A stretch of DNA of 64,000 nucleotides from Vitellaria paradoxa (Eukaryota > Streptophyta > Magnoliopsida > Ericales > Sapotaceae). The stretch covers positions 30,317,433 to 30,381,432 of the forward strand of contig CM034244.1 of NCBI GenBank assembly GCA_019916065.1, written 5' to 3'. The position numbers and the translations under genes were made by a program. Position 1 is the stretch's first letter; every line of letters starts with the position of its first letter. Under the pieces are notes generated by a model. That model ran no database searches. It was not told the origin of the DNA and saw only the letters and a program-made list of their open reading frames with translations. Of the stretch, positions 47,034-59,500 are shown piece by piece.

Positions 47034-47285
47034 GGTTTGGTTTGGAAAGTAAAAAAGTTAGTTTTTTTTATATCTAACTAGTAGGTAACAACAAAAAAGT
47101 TAGTTTTATTGTGTTTGGGAAAAGAAAAATTAACTTGTTAGTAATTAATTTTTTAATTTTTTGTTAATTTAATACTTTTACCTTTAAAAATTTTTAAAAA
47201 AATTAAAATGTAAAAAAATAAATTTAATTATTATAAAAAAGCCAAAAAAATTAGTAATTGGTATCTACGGGTTCCAAACGGAGCC
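47034..47285. mobile_element. MITE in the DCP1 upstream region, TSD taa
   Basis: The ends ggtttggtttggaaag and ttccaaacggagcc are TIRs. The triplet taa is duplicated at 47031-47033 and 47286-47288. The 252-bp insert ends 241 bp before the DCP1 start codon, so it lies in the promoter or at the edge of the 5' leader. It is the PIF/Harbinger type of non-autonomous element. Confidence 0.8.
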
Positions 47286-47288
47286 TAA

Positions 47289-47526
47289 AATTGGAGAGTC
47301 ATCTCGTCGCCACCGGACCGGTGTCTTGGTCCGCACTCCTCGTGTGCATAATAGAGAACAAAAAGAGAAGAGAGAGCTCCAGAAGCGTACCAGAAAGAAA
47401 GCTCCTTTTGTTCTGTTGAGAGAGAGAGAGACTAGATAATCTGGAAACCTAGGGCTTGTATTATTCTCTCTGTAGATATCATATCCAATAACAGTACATA
47501 CATGCGTATAATTTAGAGAGATAAAA
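47289..47526 (+). promoter_or_regulatory. Core promoter / 5' leader of DCP1
   Basis: GC-richer segment (cgtcgccaccggaccggtgt) followed by purine-rich gagagaga tracts, typical of plant 5' leaders. No clear TATA box is identified; the transcription start is not visible from sequence. Confidence 0.45.
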
Positions 47527-50500
47527 ATGGCTCAGAATGGCAAATTGATGCCAAATTTGGACCAGCAGAGCACCAAACTCCTTAACTTGACTGTTCTTCA
47601 GCGCATCGATCCCTTCATCGAGGAGATTCTCATCACTGCCGCTCACGTCACGTTGTATGAATTCAACGTCGACCTCAGCCAATGGGTATGCCTTTTTACG
47701 TTCTTCGCCTTTCAATCTCTTGCTTATATGCTCATTGATTAGCTTTCTGATTGTGTTCGTTTATTTTTTTTGATTCGGTCTCTTGTAGAGTCGGAAGGAT
47801 GTCGAAGGATCTCTATTTGTCGTTAAGAGGTGAGATTTGGGTTTTTTGAAAAGTTCAATTTTGGATTGCGCTTTCGGGGGTTTTTGTGCGTTTAGCGTTG
47901 ATTTTGGCTTGCATTGAGGTTGTTTGTGGTTGGGTTTTGATCTTTATCTACTCTTTTAGATGGAATTAGTGTCAATTTTTGGACTGAATTGTTGTGATCG
48001 ATTCAGGAACACCCAACCTCGATTCCAATTTATAGTAATGAACCGGCGAAATACAGGTTAGTACTTCTATTCATTTTTCATTTGTTTTTATTTATATTGT
48101 CGCGTAGGTTTATAAATGTAAGTGCAATGCAAACTTCCACTCTCTCTATTGCCAATAACTTTCCCTTAGTAGGTGTTGCTAGTAAACAAGTCTGCTTAAA
48201 TTGATTACGTTAAGGGCGTGTTTGGAGCAAGGATTTGTGGAGGGAAAAGAGAAGGGAATGAAATGGAATTACTTATATGTATTTGTAAAAAAGATGGAGT
48301 TACTTATATATACTTATTTTTTATGATTAATTAAATAAAAAATTATTTTTTGACAGATATATAATAATTTTATTCTCCTCTTTCTAAACATAGCAAAACA
48401 AAATATATTAATTTTATTCTCCTTTTCCTAACCATACCCCCCCCCCCAAAAAAGAAAAAGAAAGAAATTAAATTTAACATTTATTTTGACCTAAAATAAT
48501 AGCTGAAGGGAGGTGGCCACCTCAGAATTGTATTTCTCTGTGGGCATTTTTGAAGAATTTCTTATTAAGTAATTTACAATTTCTTTTAGTTCAGAAAATG
48601 TAGATTTTTCACATTGTAGCTTGCTGCTTCTGGTTACATTTGTGAGCAGGAAGTAAATCAGGTCTTTCCACTTCTTGCACTATGTTACATTTTCCACAAT
48701 TAAAAATATCAGCTGGAGTTTCTTTTTATATGTGGAATCTTTCATGCTATTAACTATAATTTTCAAATTTCAACAGTATATGGGGTGAGTGGTAAATGGA
48801 ACTTTTTGCGCTAGTGAGCTGAAAGAATGGTTTGGTTATTATATTCTGGAAGCATAAACTTTAATAATAAATTTACTTATTCATGCTATCATCATATTTT
48901 TCTTATGAAAAAAAAAAAGGGAACTTCCCTTCTTCATGCTATTATCATATTTCCATCCACAACTTTTAGTTGGTTCACTCTAATTTTCATTTATGTAGTA
49001 GTGGGTTTACTTTTGAACACTTTTTCTAAGTAAAAAAGGGAAAGAAAATGTCTCTTACCAAATTTAGGTACATTCTTTTTGCGTGCAGTGAAAGGCCAGC
49101 TCAAAATCTTTTCTCTCTGTATGTGTTGCTTTGTGGCCAGCTCAAAATCTTTTCTCTCTGTTTGTGTTTACTTTGTGAAATGAGATATCTATTTGAGTTT
49201 TTGATATATTTCTCTTACCACTTTTTGAGATGTAAATTTAGGTGTGGCCTCATATATGCTTTTGGCTATAACACTTTTGTGTTAAATATACATTCCATAA
49301 ATCGTCATTGATTTCTAATATGCACCCAGCTTGATTCATTCGATTCAATTGTCTGGAACTTTTTATTTGTAAAAAAGCACAAGAATCAAAATTTTCATTT
49401 ACCTTTTTAATATAGCTACACATGATCTTAGGATGGAAATCCAAGTGCAAACTTTCAAATGGAGTACGGCACCATTGTATTTTTTGAAATATGCTTTGGT
49501 AATTGGATAACTATTTTTTTAACATACTATCTTCATATTATAAGATGACATAGTTATGTTGCCCCTCGTTCTTTTTCAATATTCTTTTGTTTTGCCTACT
49601 AACTCTACTATTTTGGCTTTTGTTAGCTTGACTTGAGTACTGCTATAGTTTTTTCCCCAAGCCAAAAGGACCATAATAACTATAGTTCATGATTTTGATA
49701 CTTGAGAATGATCACAAGACATGATAATGAACGTTTAACATTTATGAGCAGATAATTTGGTAGAGAATCTCTTGGGAGATTTTGAGTTTGAAGTCCAGAA
49801 ACCATATTTATTATATCGAAATGCGGCCCAAGAAGTAAATGGTATATGGTTTTACAATTCACGAGAATGTGAAGAGGTTGCTAATCTCTTCAGCAGGTAT
49901 TGTCATTTCCCTATGATTGCAACTTATGTGGATTACAATATTTTTAGTGTCTTGCAATAGTTGGAAAGCTTGTCCTATTATGGATTTTTTAAAGTTCTAT
50001 AATATTTTCAAACATATTTACTTTATATAAGATGCTATATGCATGTTCTTAATTGATATTTTTGGTTGATAATGATTCACCAATATGTTATTCTTGGCTG
50101 ATGGTGAATTTACATATTTTTGTCATTATGGTGGTTGTACTAAATTAGTGGTTGGAAGGTGGTCATTCCTAATGGAAGTGGGTTTGGGATACTTAACAAT
50201 ACATTGATAAGGAAAAGGCACTTTTGGACGAGCTTGCAATTTTGCTAAGGAGGCAAAGTAAATTGGTGAAGGATACCATAGAGAAAGGATAGATAAGAAA
50301 ATTATGAAAAGCAAAAGTTTATAGTGGTGTGCTTATATTGTGCACCTCTTACCAAAAAGTTGCACTTCATAGGCTCCGTTTGGTTTGCAAACAAACAACA
50401 AAAAACTCTATAAATCTCTATTAACTTTATATCACATCAACTTTTTTCTTTCACTGCACGCATTACGAACTCTCAATTTATCTCAATTTATCTCACTTTT

Positions 50501-53500
50501 TTTCACTCTAAACACACCCATAGTTGCTAAAATCCCAATTTGGAATCCTGGATCTTACAATGTCACGATCGTACGATCCATCTTAATCAAAGCCTTCTAG
50601 ATCCTATAAAAACTGCCTCACACGTTACGATTTTGATGTTGGATCTAATTGGATTGTAGAATCTCAGTCCTCTATACAATCAAAATTTTATCCTTTCCTT
50701 TTTTTTTTTAAATTCCACAATACATATATATATATATTTTTGATAAGCAACAAATCTTTTATTAATAGAAAAAAGGAGTACAATAACAGAAGAGGACCAG
50801 AAGTCTCCTTAAGTGAAATTGGAATACAAAAATTATTTGTGATAGTGAGCCAACTCTCTCAAATAAGAAGCGTAGGGTAAGAAGCGAACTTTGGCAAAAT
50901 AGACATCCAAAAGTAAACAACAAAGCTGATCTCCTACTATAAACTCATCATATATTATTCCTTGTCATCAAATATTCTTGAATTTCTTTATTTCTAAGTG
51001 ACCCACACTGTTGCTAGAATAACCCTCCACAAGCAAATACCCTTTTTTATTACAACCAAAACCCCCCAAAACTCACTGACTAGCATATCCACACAAGAGG
51101 GGGGACCCAAGGTGATGCAAATAGTGTATGCCATAATGCCATAGCAATCGATGGTAGAGAAATAGATAGTCAATATATTCCCTATCCTTTTTGCAACTCA
51201 CACACCAGTGAGGTATTAACATCAAATATGACAATTTTTTTTTGAAGATGCTTACACAAGGTTGTTTAATTACGACCTGAGGGTTAAGGGTTTTAACCCT
51301 GGAATTAGCTTCTATGCTTGTAGAGGGAATGGTGCTTATATTTGGCCTTTCCAAACCCTGTAATGCAAGAACCTTGGGCACTGGGTTGTCTTTTTAAGAT
51401 GCTCACACGTGTTGAATCTCTTATGTGCCAAAGACCAACAAAAAACTTGAACCTTTGGGGTACTTTATACCTTATGAAACTCTTATTTTCTTTTATTTCT
51501 TTCTTGTTGTTTATTCTAAAAGAAGTCAGGCACCGTTTGGGAAGAGTAGCCGTTAGCATATGCTAATGGCTACTTCAACAGTGGTTGGACTTTTTTACCT
51601 TCTTATATTTTAATCTTTTTTTAAACTTTCGAGGGTAAAAAAGTCAATTTACCCTTACAAGTTAGCAACCTAAAAAAAAGTAACTTTTTTTTTCCTTCCC
51701 AAACACAAAAGTAGCTAACTTTTTTAGCTAACTACTAGCCTAACTTTTTTTTAGCTACCATTAGCACATGCTAATTTTCTCAAACGGTGCCTCAATATTA
51801 CTATTGCTACTTTGACAACCCTACAACATCTTCTGCTTTTGTATAGAAATATCTAGAAATGGGAAGGGGAAATGATCAAGAATTGATTAAAAAATTTAAT
51901 AGAAATCTTTATAAGAAACTATGGAAGACAAAAAAAGGCTTTTAAAAAAATCTAGTGGAAAACCTATATGAGCATATTAATGGATTGATAAAACATATTG
52001 AATGTCTAATTGGAATTTTAGCCAAAAGAAGAAAAATAGCTAATAGGACTTGTTTATAATTATAGGAAGCGCATAGGAATCAAATAAGAAACTAATGATT
52101 AGAGAATTCCGAAGATCTGAAGTTTATACAATGAAGATATGAAACAGGATTGCATAAGTTATTTGGAATAACTTTGAAAATCTTTCTTTCATTCACTAGA
52201 AATGAATTACTGGACATAGAAGGATTTATTTCATAATAAACTTAGAAAAAGTAGCATAAGTCAATGATGGTACCTAATTTAAACTGCAGAGTGAAGGGAG
52301 CTTGCTGAATTTGCTAAACTTTTGATTAACTATTTTACTTGTAATTATATTTTTGATATAGTTAATTACATTTTCAAGCCTCCTTTATGGTGAACTTTCT
52401 CTGGCCTTATCTAAATTTCCATGATCATACATCTTTAAATATTTTTAGAAGGATCTTTATATTTGTTACAAATCTCTCAATATGAATCCATACGAATCTT
52501 TATTTTTTTAATAATTCAAGGTGTTTGAACCAGCTTATGGGCACCTTGATTAATCATAGACCCTAAAGTTAATGACTGGGTAACCCTCTAGTGGCCCTGA
52601 GGATACTTAAATTAGTGATCATTAGGGTGCAAATCCAAAACCTAATCAGCTAAGCTAATCCTCAAGATTAATCATTAAAAAATCCTTAAGATTGACAACC
52701 TTATTGTTAGGGTAAAGATAATAGTAAATTGGTGATGTTTATACTACAGAAGGGTTGGGGAATCTATTGATAATTTGTTATGAATTACTTATGGGCTAGG
52801 AAGTTGTGGGATTTGTTTCTTTATGCTTTTGGCATGCGTTGGGTGTTCTAAGAAGCAAAACAAGTCTTCAAAGAATGGAGGGCTATCACATCAACGAAAA
52901 GTGGAGAAAACCATTGAGAATTGTTCCTTATTGCTTAGTGGTTAATATAGGGAGAAATGAATAGAAAATCCTTCCAACGCATTGAATTTCTCTTGGGTGT
53001 TCCCAGAAGCAAAACAAGTCTTCAAAGAATGGAGGGCTATCAAGTCAACAAAAAGTGAAGAAAATCGTTGAGAATTGTTCCTTATTGCTGAGTGGTTATT
53101 ATGGGAAGAAATGAATAGAAAATCCTTCCAACACATTGAATTTCTCTTGTGCTAATTAAAATGTTTTGGTTGGCAAGAGAGATTTCCCATGACCAACCAC
53201 TTTTTTTGTTTCTGTTTGTTGCTATTGAGCAGATTAAGCATAGCTCCAACAATACTTAGCCACCCTTCGCTGTTGTGACCTGCCAGGATAAGAAGAAAAG
53301 AACGATTCTTTGGTTTGAAACATTTATCATAAATGAATGATAAATCTTCCTGTATCATTTTGATTGACTTCTAGGCAAATCCTGAGGCTTTACCCCTGTA
53401 TCATCAGAAGAATTTATCTATGGAATTTCTTTTGTATGCTTTATAAAAAGTGATATTGACCCAGTTCAAGCATCCAAAATTCTTTGCAAAGAAGAAAGTA

Positions 53501-56500
53501 GCATACCTGTTGTGTTCAAATAATGTCATTTTCTCGTCATATGAGTTCTCATCAACTTCTAGGATAAAAATCTTATGCTCAATGTTGGCCACTTTAGTGT
53601 GACGATCATGGATAGTTGGTTTCATGTTCTTTCTTTGGTTCAAGAAATAGGAAATATATGTGGGGATTTTATTTAAGTGGATGATGGTACCAGAGAGTGA
53701 TCATTTTCAGTGGGCTCTATTAAGAGTTAAATGTGATGGCCGAGGAACTTCAGCCTCATGGAGGTTAAGATAGGTGATCTGTTGTACGAGTTTCTAGTGT
53801 GGCACAAAAATGGTCCATTTGTGTTGTGAAACATGAAATTAAATGCAACAGAAGCCAAGCAGGTCAGAGACAAAGACAGTGGTCTGTGAGCATAAAAGTG
53901 TGGCGTAGAGTTGGGGTGGCTAGAGGATGACCAACAGAAGGGAGATTTTGTGGTCAAGTGTTCAAAAGGGTGGAAGATTTAAATGCAAATTAGGTTATAA
54001 CTAGATGGTCAAATGTAAGGAGATGGGAGGGATGTGGCGAACTAAATTTCAATAAGGCAAATGCATTTAAGATAATAAAAAACTTGGGCTAGGAAGTAAA
54101 TGGGTTTAAGCAAAAAAGAAGACTCAATTTCTTTGGTCTAAAAGTAAGAATGAGTAATCCAAGGCTGCTAAACCGAACTGGGTTGCTATAGACTTTCTAA
54201 ATTTATGAAAGATAGAGGCCAATGAGTGGGGAGCTTTTTCTCTTAAAGGGTTTGGGCCTTCTTCTTCTTCTTCTTTAGTCAAAAGCAAGGGGAGATTCAA
54301 AGTGGAGTTATGGAGCAGGATTGTTGCAGGGGCTAAATAATGGGAACAAATTATTGATAGGATTGAGAATGGAAAATCATAGATCTCATAGTTTCTACTT
54401 TTTATATGTGATTAGTGTTCTTTATGGATAATATTTGTATATATGTAGCTAATAAGAGTACAAAAAAATTATTTATTTTTATTGTATTCCTGCTGCATCA
54501 TTATTCTCATTTCATTTTTTCAAAAATTGCCAAATACTATTTTTATATTGTGTATGAAGCATAAAATATCTTTTTTTTTTTTTTTTTTTTCTAAACTATA
54601 AAAAGTTTCCATTTATTGAGAGACTGAAACAAAACATTAGTGGAATTATGATTCTAATGTTTTGATGAATATACTATAATATCAAGTTGTTTATTTAATT
54701 TTCTTATTAGATTTTTATACGTTATTTTTTTTTTTTTTGAAAAGGTCTTTACATATTTAGATATATTGCAATTTATACTTCTAAATATTTTTACAATTCA
54801 ATGTATATATTTTGCTATTTCCTAAATTTTTCTGAGACATTGCAATTTTCATACTAACAAAGATAGCTTAGCGAAATGAAATTTTAATTTTGATTCCAAG
54901 TCCAAATTCAGCGTCCATATGTGCGCTGCTTAGGATGTGTGGTTGGCTCTTTTATGTCTAAGGTGGAATGTTTTGCATGGTCCTTGAGAGGATGCATATA
55001 GGAGGCAGCAATGCAGGGAGTTGTTCATGTTAGAGCTAGCTAGAGATGACCTTTGTTGAGTTAGAAAAGTAATGAATCTATTTTCATGCTAACTATGATA
55101 GCTTGGCAAAACGAAATTTTATTCTTGATTCCAAGTCCATATTTGGTGTTCATATCTTCATTTCTTAGGATATGTGGTTAGGCTCGTTTATGTATAAGGT
55201 GGAATGTATAGCACGGTCCTCAACATGATGCATACAGGAGGCAGTAATGTAGGGAGTTGTCTCATGTTAAAGCTAGCTGGAGATGATGTTGGTTGAGCTA
55301 CAAAAGTGATGGAGGGAATTATTTCATTTCATTTGGTTTTGAAGTAAGAAGCTAGGCCCTCATGATGATAATTGTGGACAAGAGTTGTATTTGCTAAAAA
55401 ACATTCTAGGAATGGTGGGGTTCTAGAGTTCAGAAGATCAGAAAGAAAGCCTGAAGGTTAATTACGTTTTGTGTCTCTTGGCTAATTTGGAGGAAGAGGA
55501 ACAGATGATGCTTTTGCAATGAGGGAGCACCTTTGCAGTTGACTCTAGAATACATTTTTGGGGATACTGTATGGTTAGTGAGTTAGTGAGTGGCAAAGAG
55601 CCTGGTATTGAATTTATTTTTTTATTTTTTATTCTTTTGGCATTTCATTGAGCACACACGCATATATATATATATATATATATCTTGATAGGACTTTTAT
55701 TGCTCGGTTCTTGATCTTTTTGTATTGATGCCTTTTTAATAAAATTTCTTCTTATTTACCCATTTGAAAAGAATGGAATATGCTAATATCATGGAGGGCA
55801 ATGGTCTCGCCATTGACAATCTTACAGTAAGAGGTAGAAACATTTCAATCAGTGTGCCAAAAAAAAAAAAAAAATAAATAAATAAACAAAAAACAAAAGG
55901 CAAGTCCATTGATCACTTTTCTATTCATTGTTCTTGGGCAAAGGAGTTGTGGAAGTTGGTATTATCTTGTTATGGGCATTGGATGTTTCCTAAAATGGTG
56001 TTTCAGGCACTGAAGCTTGGGTGGGGTGTTCGGGTTGATCAAAGGAGGAGGAAAGAGTGGAGAATTGTCCCTTTTGGTATAGGGTGGATCATTTGGGGAG
56101 AAAGGAACATAAGATTGTTTCAAGAGGTGGAATTTCCTTTGTGTAGGGTTTAAGTTCAGGTTGATCAAAGGAGGAGGAAAGAGTGGAGAATTGTCTCTTT
56201 TGGTATAGGGTGGATCATTTGGGGAGAAAGGAACATAAGATCGTTTCAAGAGGTGGAATTTCCTTTGTCTAGGATTTAAAGTATTCTTTTGTCCATTTTG
56301 ATTTAAAGTAGTCTGATCTATTTTCTTTCGTTGAATGCTTGTCATTTTGAATATTGCTCTTTAAGTATTTTTGTGATTGGTAGTCTTTATTTACTTAAAA
56401 AAAAATATGTATATATATACATATCAGGGGGGCAACAGTTTCTGGCTAGGGTGACTTTTGTAAGCACCAAGCATTCTGTGGGAGCTAAAAAGCTTGAATG

Positions 56501-59500
56501 GGATAAGGCTCCAAGATTATATTGCTTATTATGGATTTTGTTTTTCAGCATTGTTGGATTAGGATGAGGGGTTATGCGTTGGATAGTGGGATGCTTCAGG
56601 ATTGCCTTATTTAGAGCTCACTGAGAAAAAAAGTTTTTTTTTTTTTGGGGGGGGGGGGGTTGGTGCTTTGGTAAGTGTGCCCTCTTAAGATGGTTTTTTT
56701 TAATCATATTTTTTTGCCAGTTTAGAGTGTGTGAATGTCTTTTCCTTTGAAAGAGATATGGGACATTAAGCCCCCAGCCTAGGTGGTTTTCTTCTGAGGA
56801 AACCATCTCAAATGATGATAGTTTTGAGGGAAATTCTTTGCTTAGTGGTGTTGTAAGGAAGCAGGTGAGGATTGTTCACCCATCAACGGCGAGAAAACAT
56901 TGGGGACTGATGTCGGTGCTTCTTGGGATTGGGTGAGTGAGGTCTACCACAATTAGGGGCCTTTTTGCATCTTAGGCCATAGTATGCCCTTGAGTGAGAA
57001 GCAAGAAGGCTCTGGAGGGCTGTACTCCACTCAGGTTTTGGCAGCTGTTGTGGAGGGTGAGGAATGTAAGTGGATGATGCTTATTTCCATATATATGACT
57101 TTAGAACTTGAAAATATTTTCCTTAGTGTCTTCTTTTTCCTTTTATTTTACATTCTTGTTGAGACAACATTTTACTTTGATGTCTTTATTGGGATTAAGC
57201 CCATTATTGGTCTCTCTCTTAATAAAATATTAATTTTAACAAAAAGGAAACCATATCAAAATTCAATATAATTTTCTATTTGTATTGTGTAAATGATTTA
57301 GAAAAGTAGCACATCCAAAAATGTTACATAGTTTTTTGCTTTGTTACTCGGTCGGTTTGAGTAAGAGTACCTATGTCGACACGACATGACTCTGGTGCCG
57401 ATACGAGATCTGTGTCCGACACAGAGTATGTATCTCAAACACGGTTGTGCTGGAAGCTTGGAACGAGGGTGGATTTTTTATTCTGCCATTGTTCAGTGGA
57501 GCGAAGCTTGGAAGATGAAGACTCTTCGGTTTCAAATGGGGATGACGAGTAATTGATGTTTTAATTCAAAACCCATTGATTACATAAACATCAAGTTAGC
57601 TTTAACCTTTTGTCTTCTCTTATATGCATTACATACAAGTCACATACCTAAGTAAGAAAATTTTATTACATTGACATGACTTTTGCTATTCCATTTGTGT
57701 ATTAAATATAGAGAGAGAGTCACCCCTGTGATACTTTTGCTCTTCCATTTATGTATTAAATATAGAGAGTCACTAGACTAGACCAAACTAGTCCAATAAA
57801 TGATTATAACTATTTTAATAATTTTTTATTCAAAAAATTCATCCGAATTTGCTCTTCCATTTATTTATTAAATATAGAGTCACTAGACTAAACCAAACTA
57901 GCCTAATAAATGATTATAACTATTTTAATAATTTTTTATTCAAAAAATTCATCCGAATTTCATGTAGCCGGATTATGCTTTTATGATTTATGGTTCATAT
58001 ATAATACCTACAAGTTGTTTAAATGATTTAATAATTATGATAATGAAGGTTTAGTTATTTTTAAAAAATAAAAATAATCTATCAGATAAGAAAAGAATAA
58101 AAATAATTTATTTACTCTTACTCTTTCATTTATTATGTAAAAATTAAATTTTTATTTATGTCAATGAAAAAATAATTTATTTATCTCTATCTTGATTTAG
58201 GTGCATAATAATCTTAGTTTTTTTTTTTTCTCTAGATAAATCTTATTTGTGGATTCTTATGTTTTTACGTACACTTCAAGATGTAATTTTTTTTTTCTTG
58301 GTGTCGTATTTCTGTATCCTTATCCACAATTTGGACACTTTTTTGGCTGAATTCCCGTATCCTAAAATATAAATAATAGGTGAATCTGACATCTGGATGC
58401 ATATCCAAGTCCGACACCCGAGTCTGAGTACATAAGTTTTTTGACATGTATTCAATTATAAATTTCGTGGATATAAAAATTTTGGATGCGGAAAGTTGTG
58501 TATATATGATTGAGGTTTCTTTTCTTTTCGTTTCAATTGTATTTATTTGCTCTATCAATGTACTATATGATTGAGGTTTTCTTTTCTTTTCATTTCAATT
58601 ATATATATATGTATATTTTTTTATCAAAGTAGAATATTATTGTTCCAATGTTTCAAGTGCTTGTATTATTGGTGATGTCCATTCATTTATCCAATCAAAA
58701 GATTAACAAGCCTGCTACAGGTTGAGTGGTGCTTAATTATTGTATGACTAGTTATTTTCGTCCAATCAATTGTACCTTTTCCCTATATTATTTAATTGTA
58801 AGCTGTTAAAATATTTGTGTTGTTATTTATCAAAAGTAATAAAAGTAATAATTGTGGTGTTGATTTTTTAATATCTCTTGGTCTCTCTTTCCAGTGCGTG
58901 GTTCCCTCTTTCTGTATATATAACTAAAATAGGGAAAAACCATTTTTCGTATTGTTCCATTTTTCATGTTGTTTTGATTCTTTCTTGAGCACTTATCTCT
59001 ACTAAATGTCTTAAGAGGTCTTTGATTTAGAAAATCATCAAGTAATACTGTTCATTATGTTTGTGAATGAGCAGGATACTGAATGCATATGCTAAGGTTC
59101 CTTCAAAGCCGAAGTTGCCTTCTACAAAAAGGTAATAATTGAAGCATGCCTACCATTTGATTAGTCACTTCACCATCTATAAGTTTATTTGTTTAATTGT
59201 TATGAGATAGGAATAGGGTGAATTCATGCAGTTAATAATATCTAATCTATATGACACCCATTGCATTTTGGCTGGAAGAAAAACAGAGATACATAATAGA
59301 AAATATTATGCCTTGTTAAATTGTGCAAAAAAGTTAGGTCTTTAGTAGAATTCTCACAACTTATTGAGAACCATGTTTTGGTCCATTCGTCCCGTTGCAG
59401 AGGCTTTCTTGCATCTTATAATAATCTCCTGCATTAGGTTGTATTTCTGCTTGTGATTTCTCACGCTCCAAATTCCATAACCCGAAACACGATAATCACA

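Noticed and set aside
51073..51381. Minus-strand 102-residue frame as a host gene
   Set aside because: The Cys-x2-Cys and following residues match the end of a LINE reverse transcriptase; the frame is a transposon remnant.
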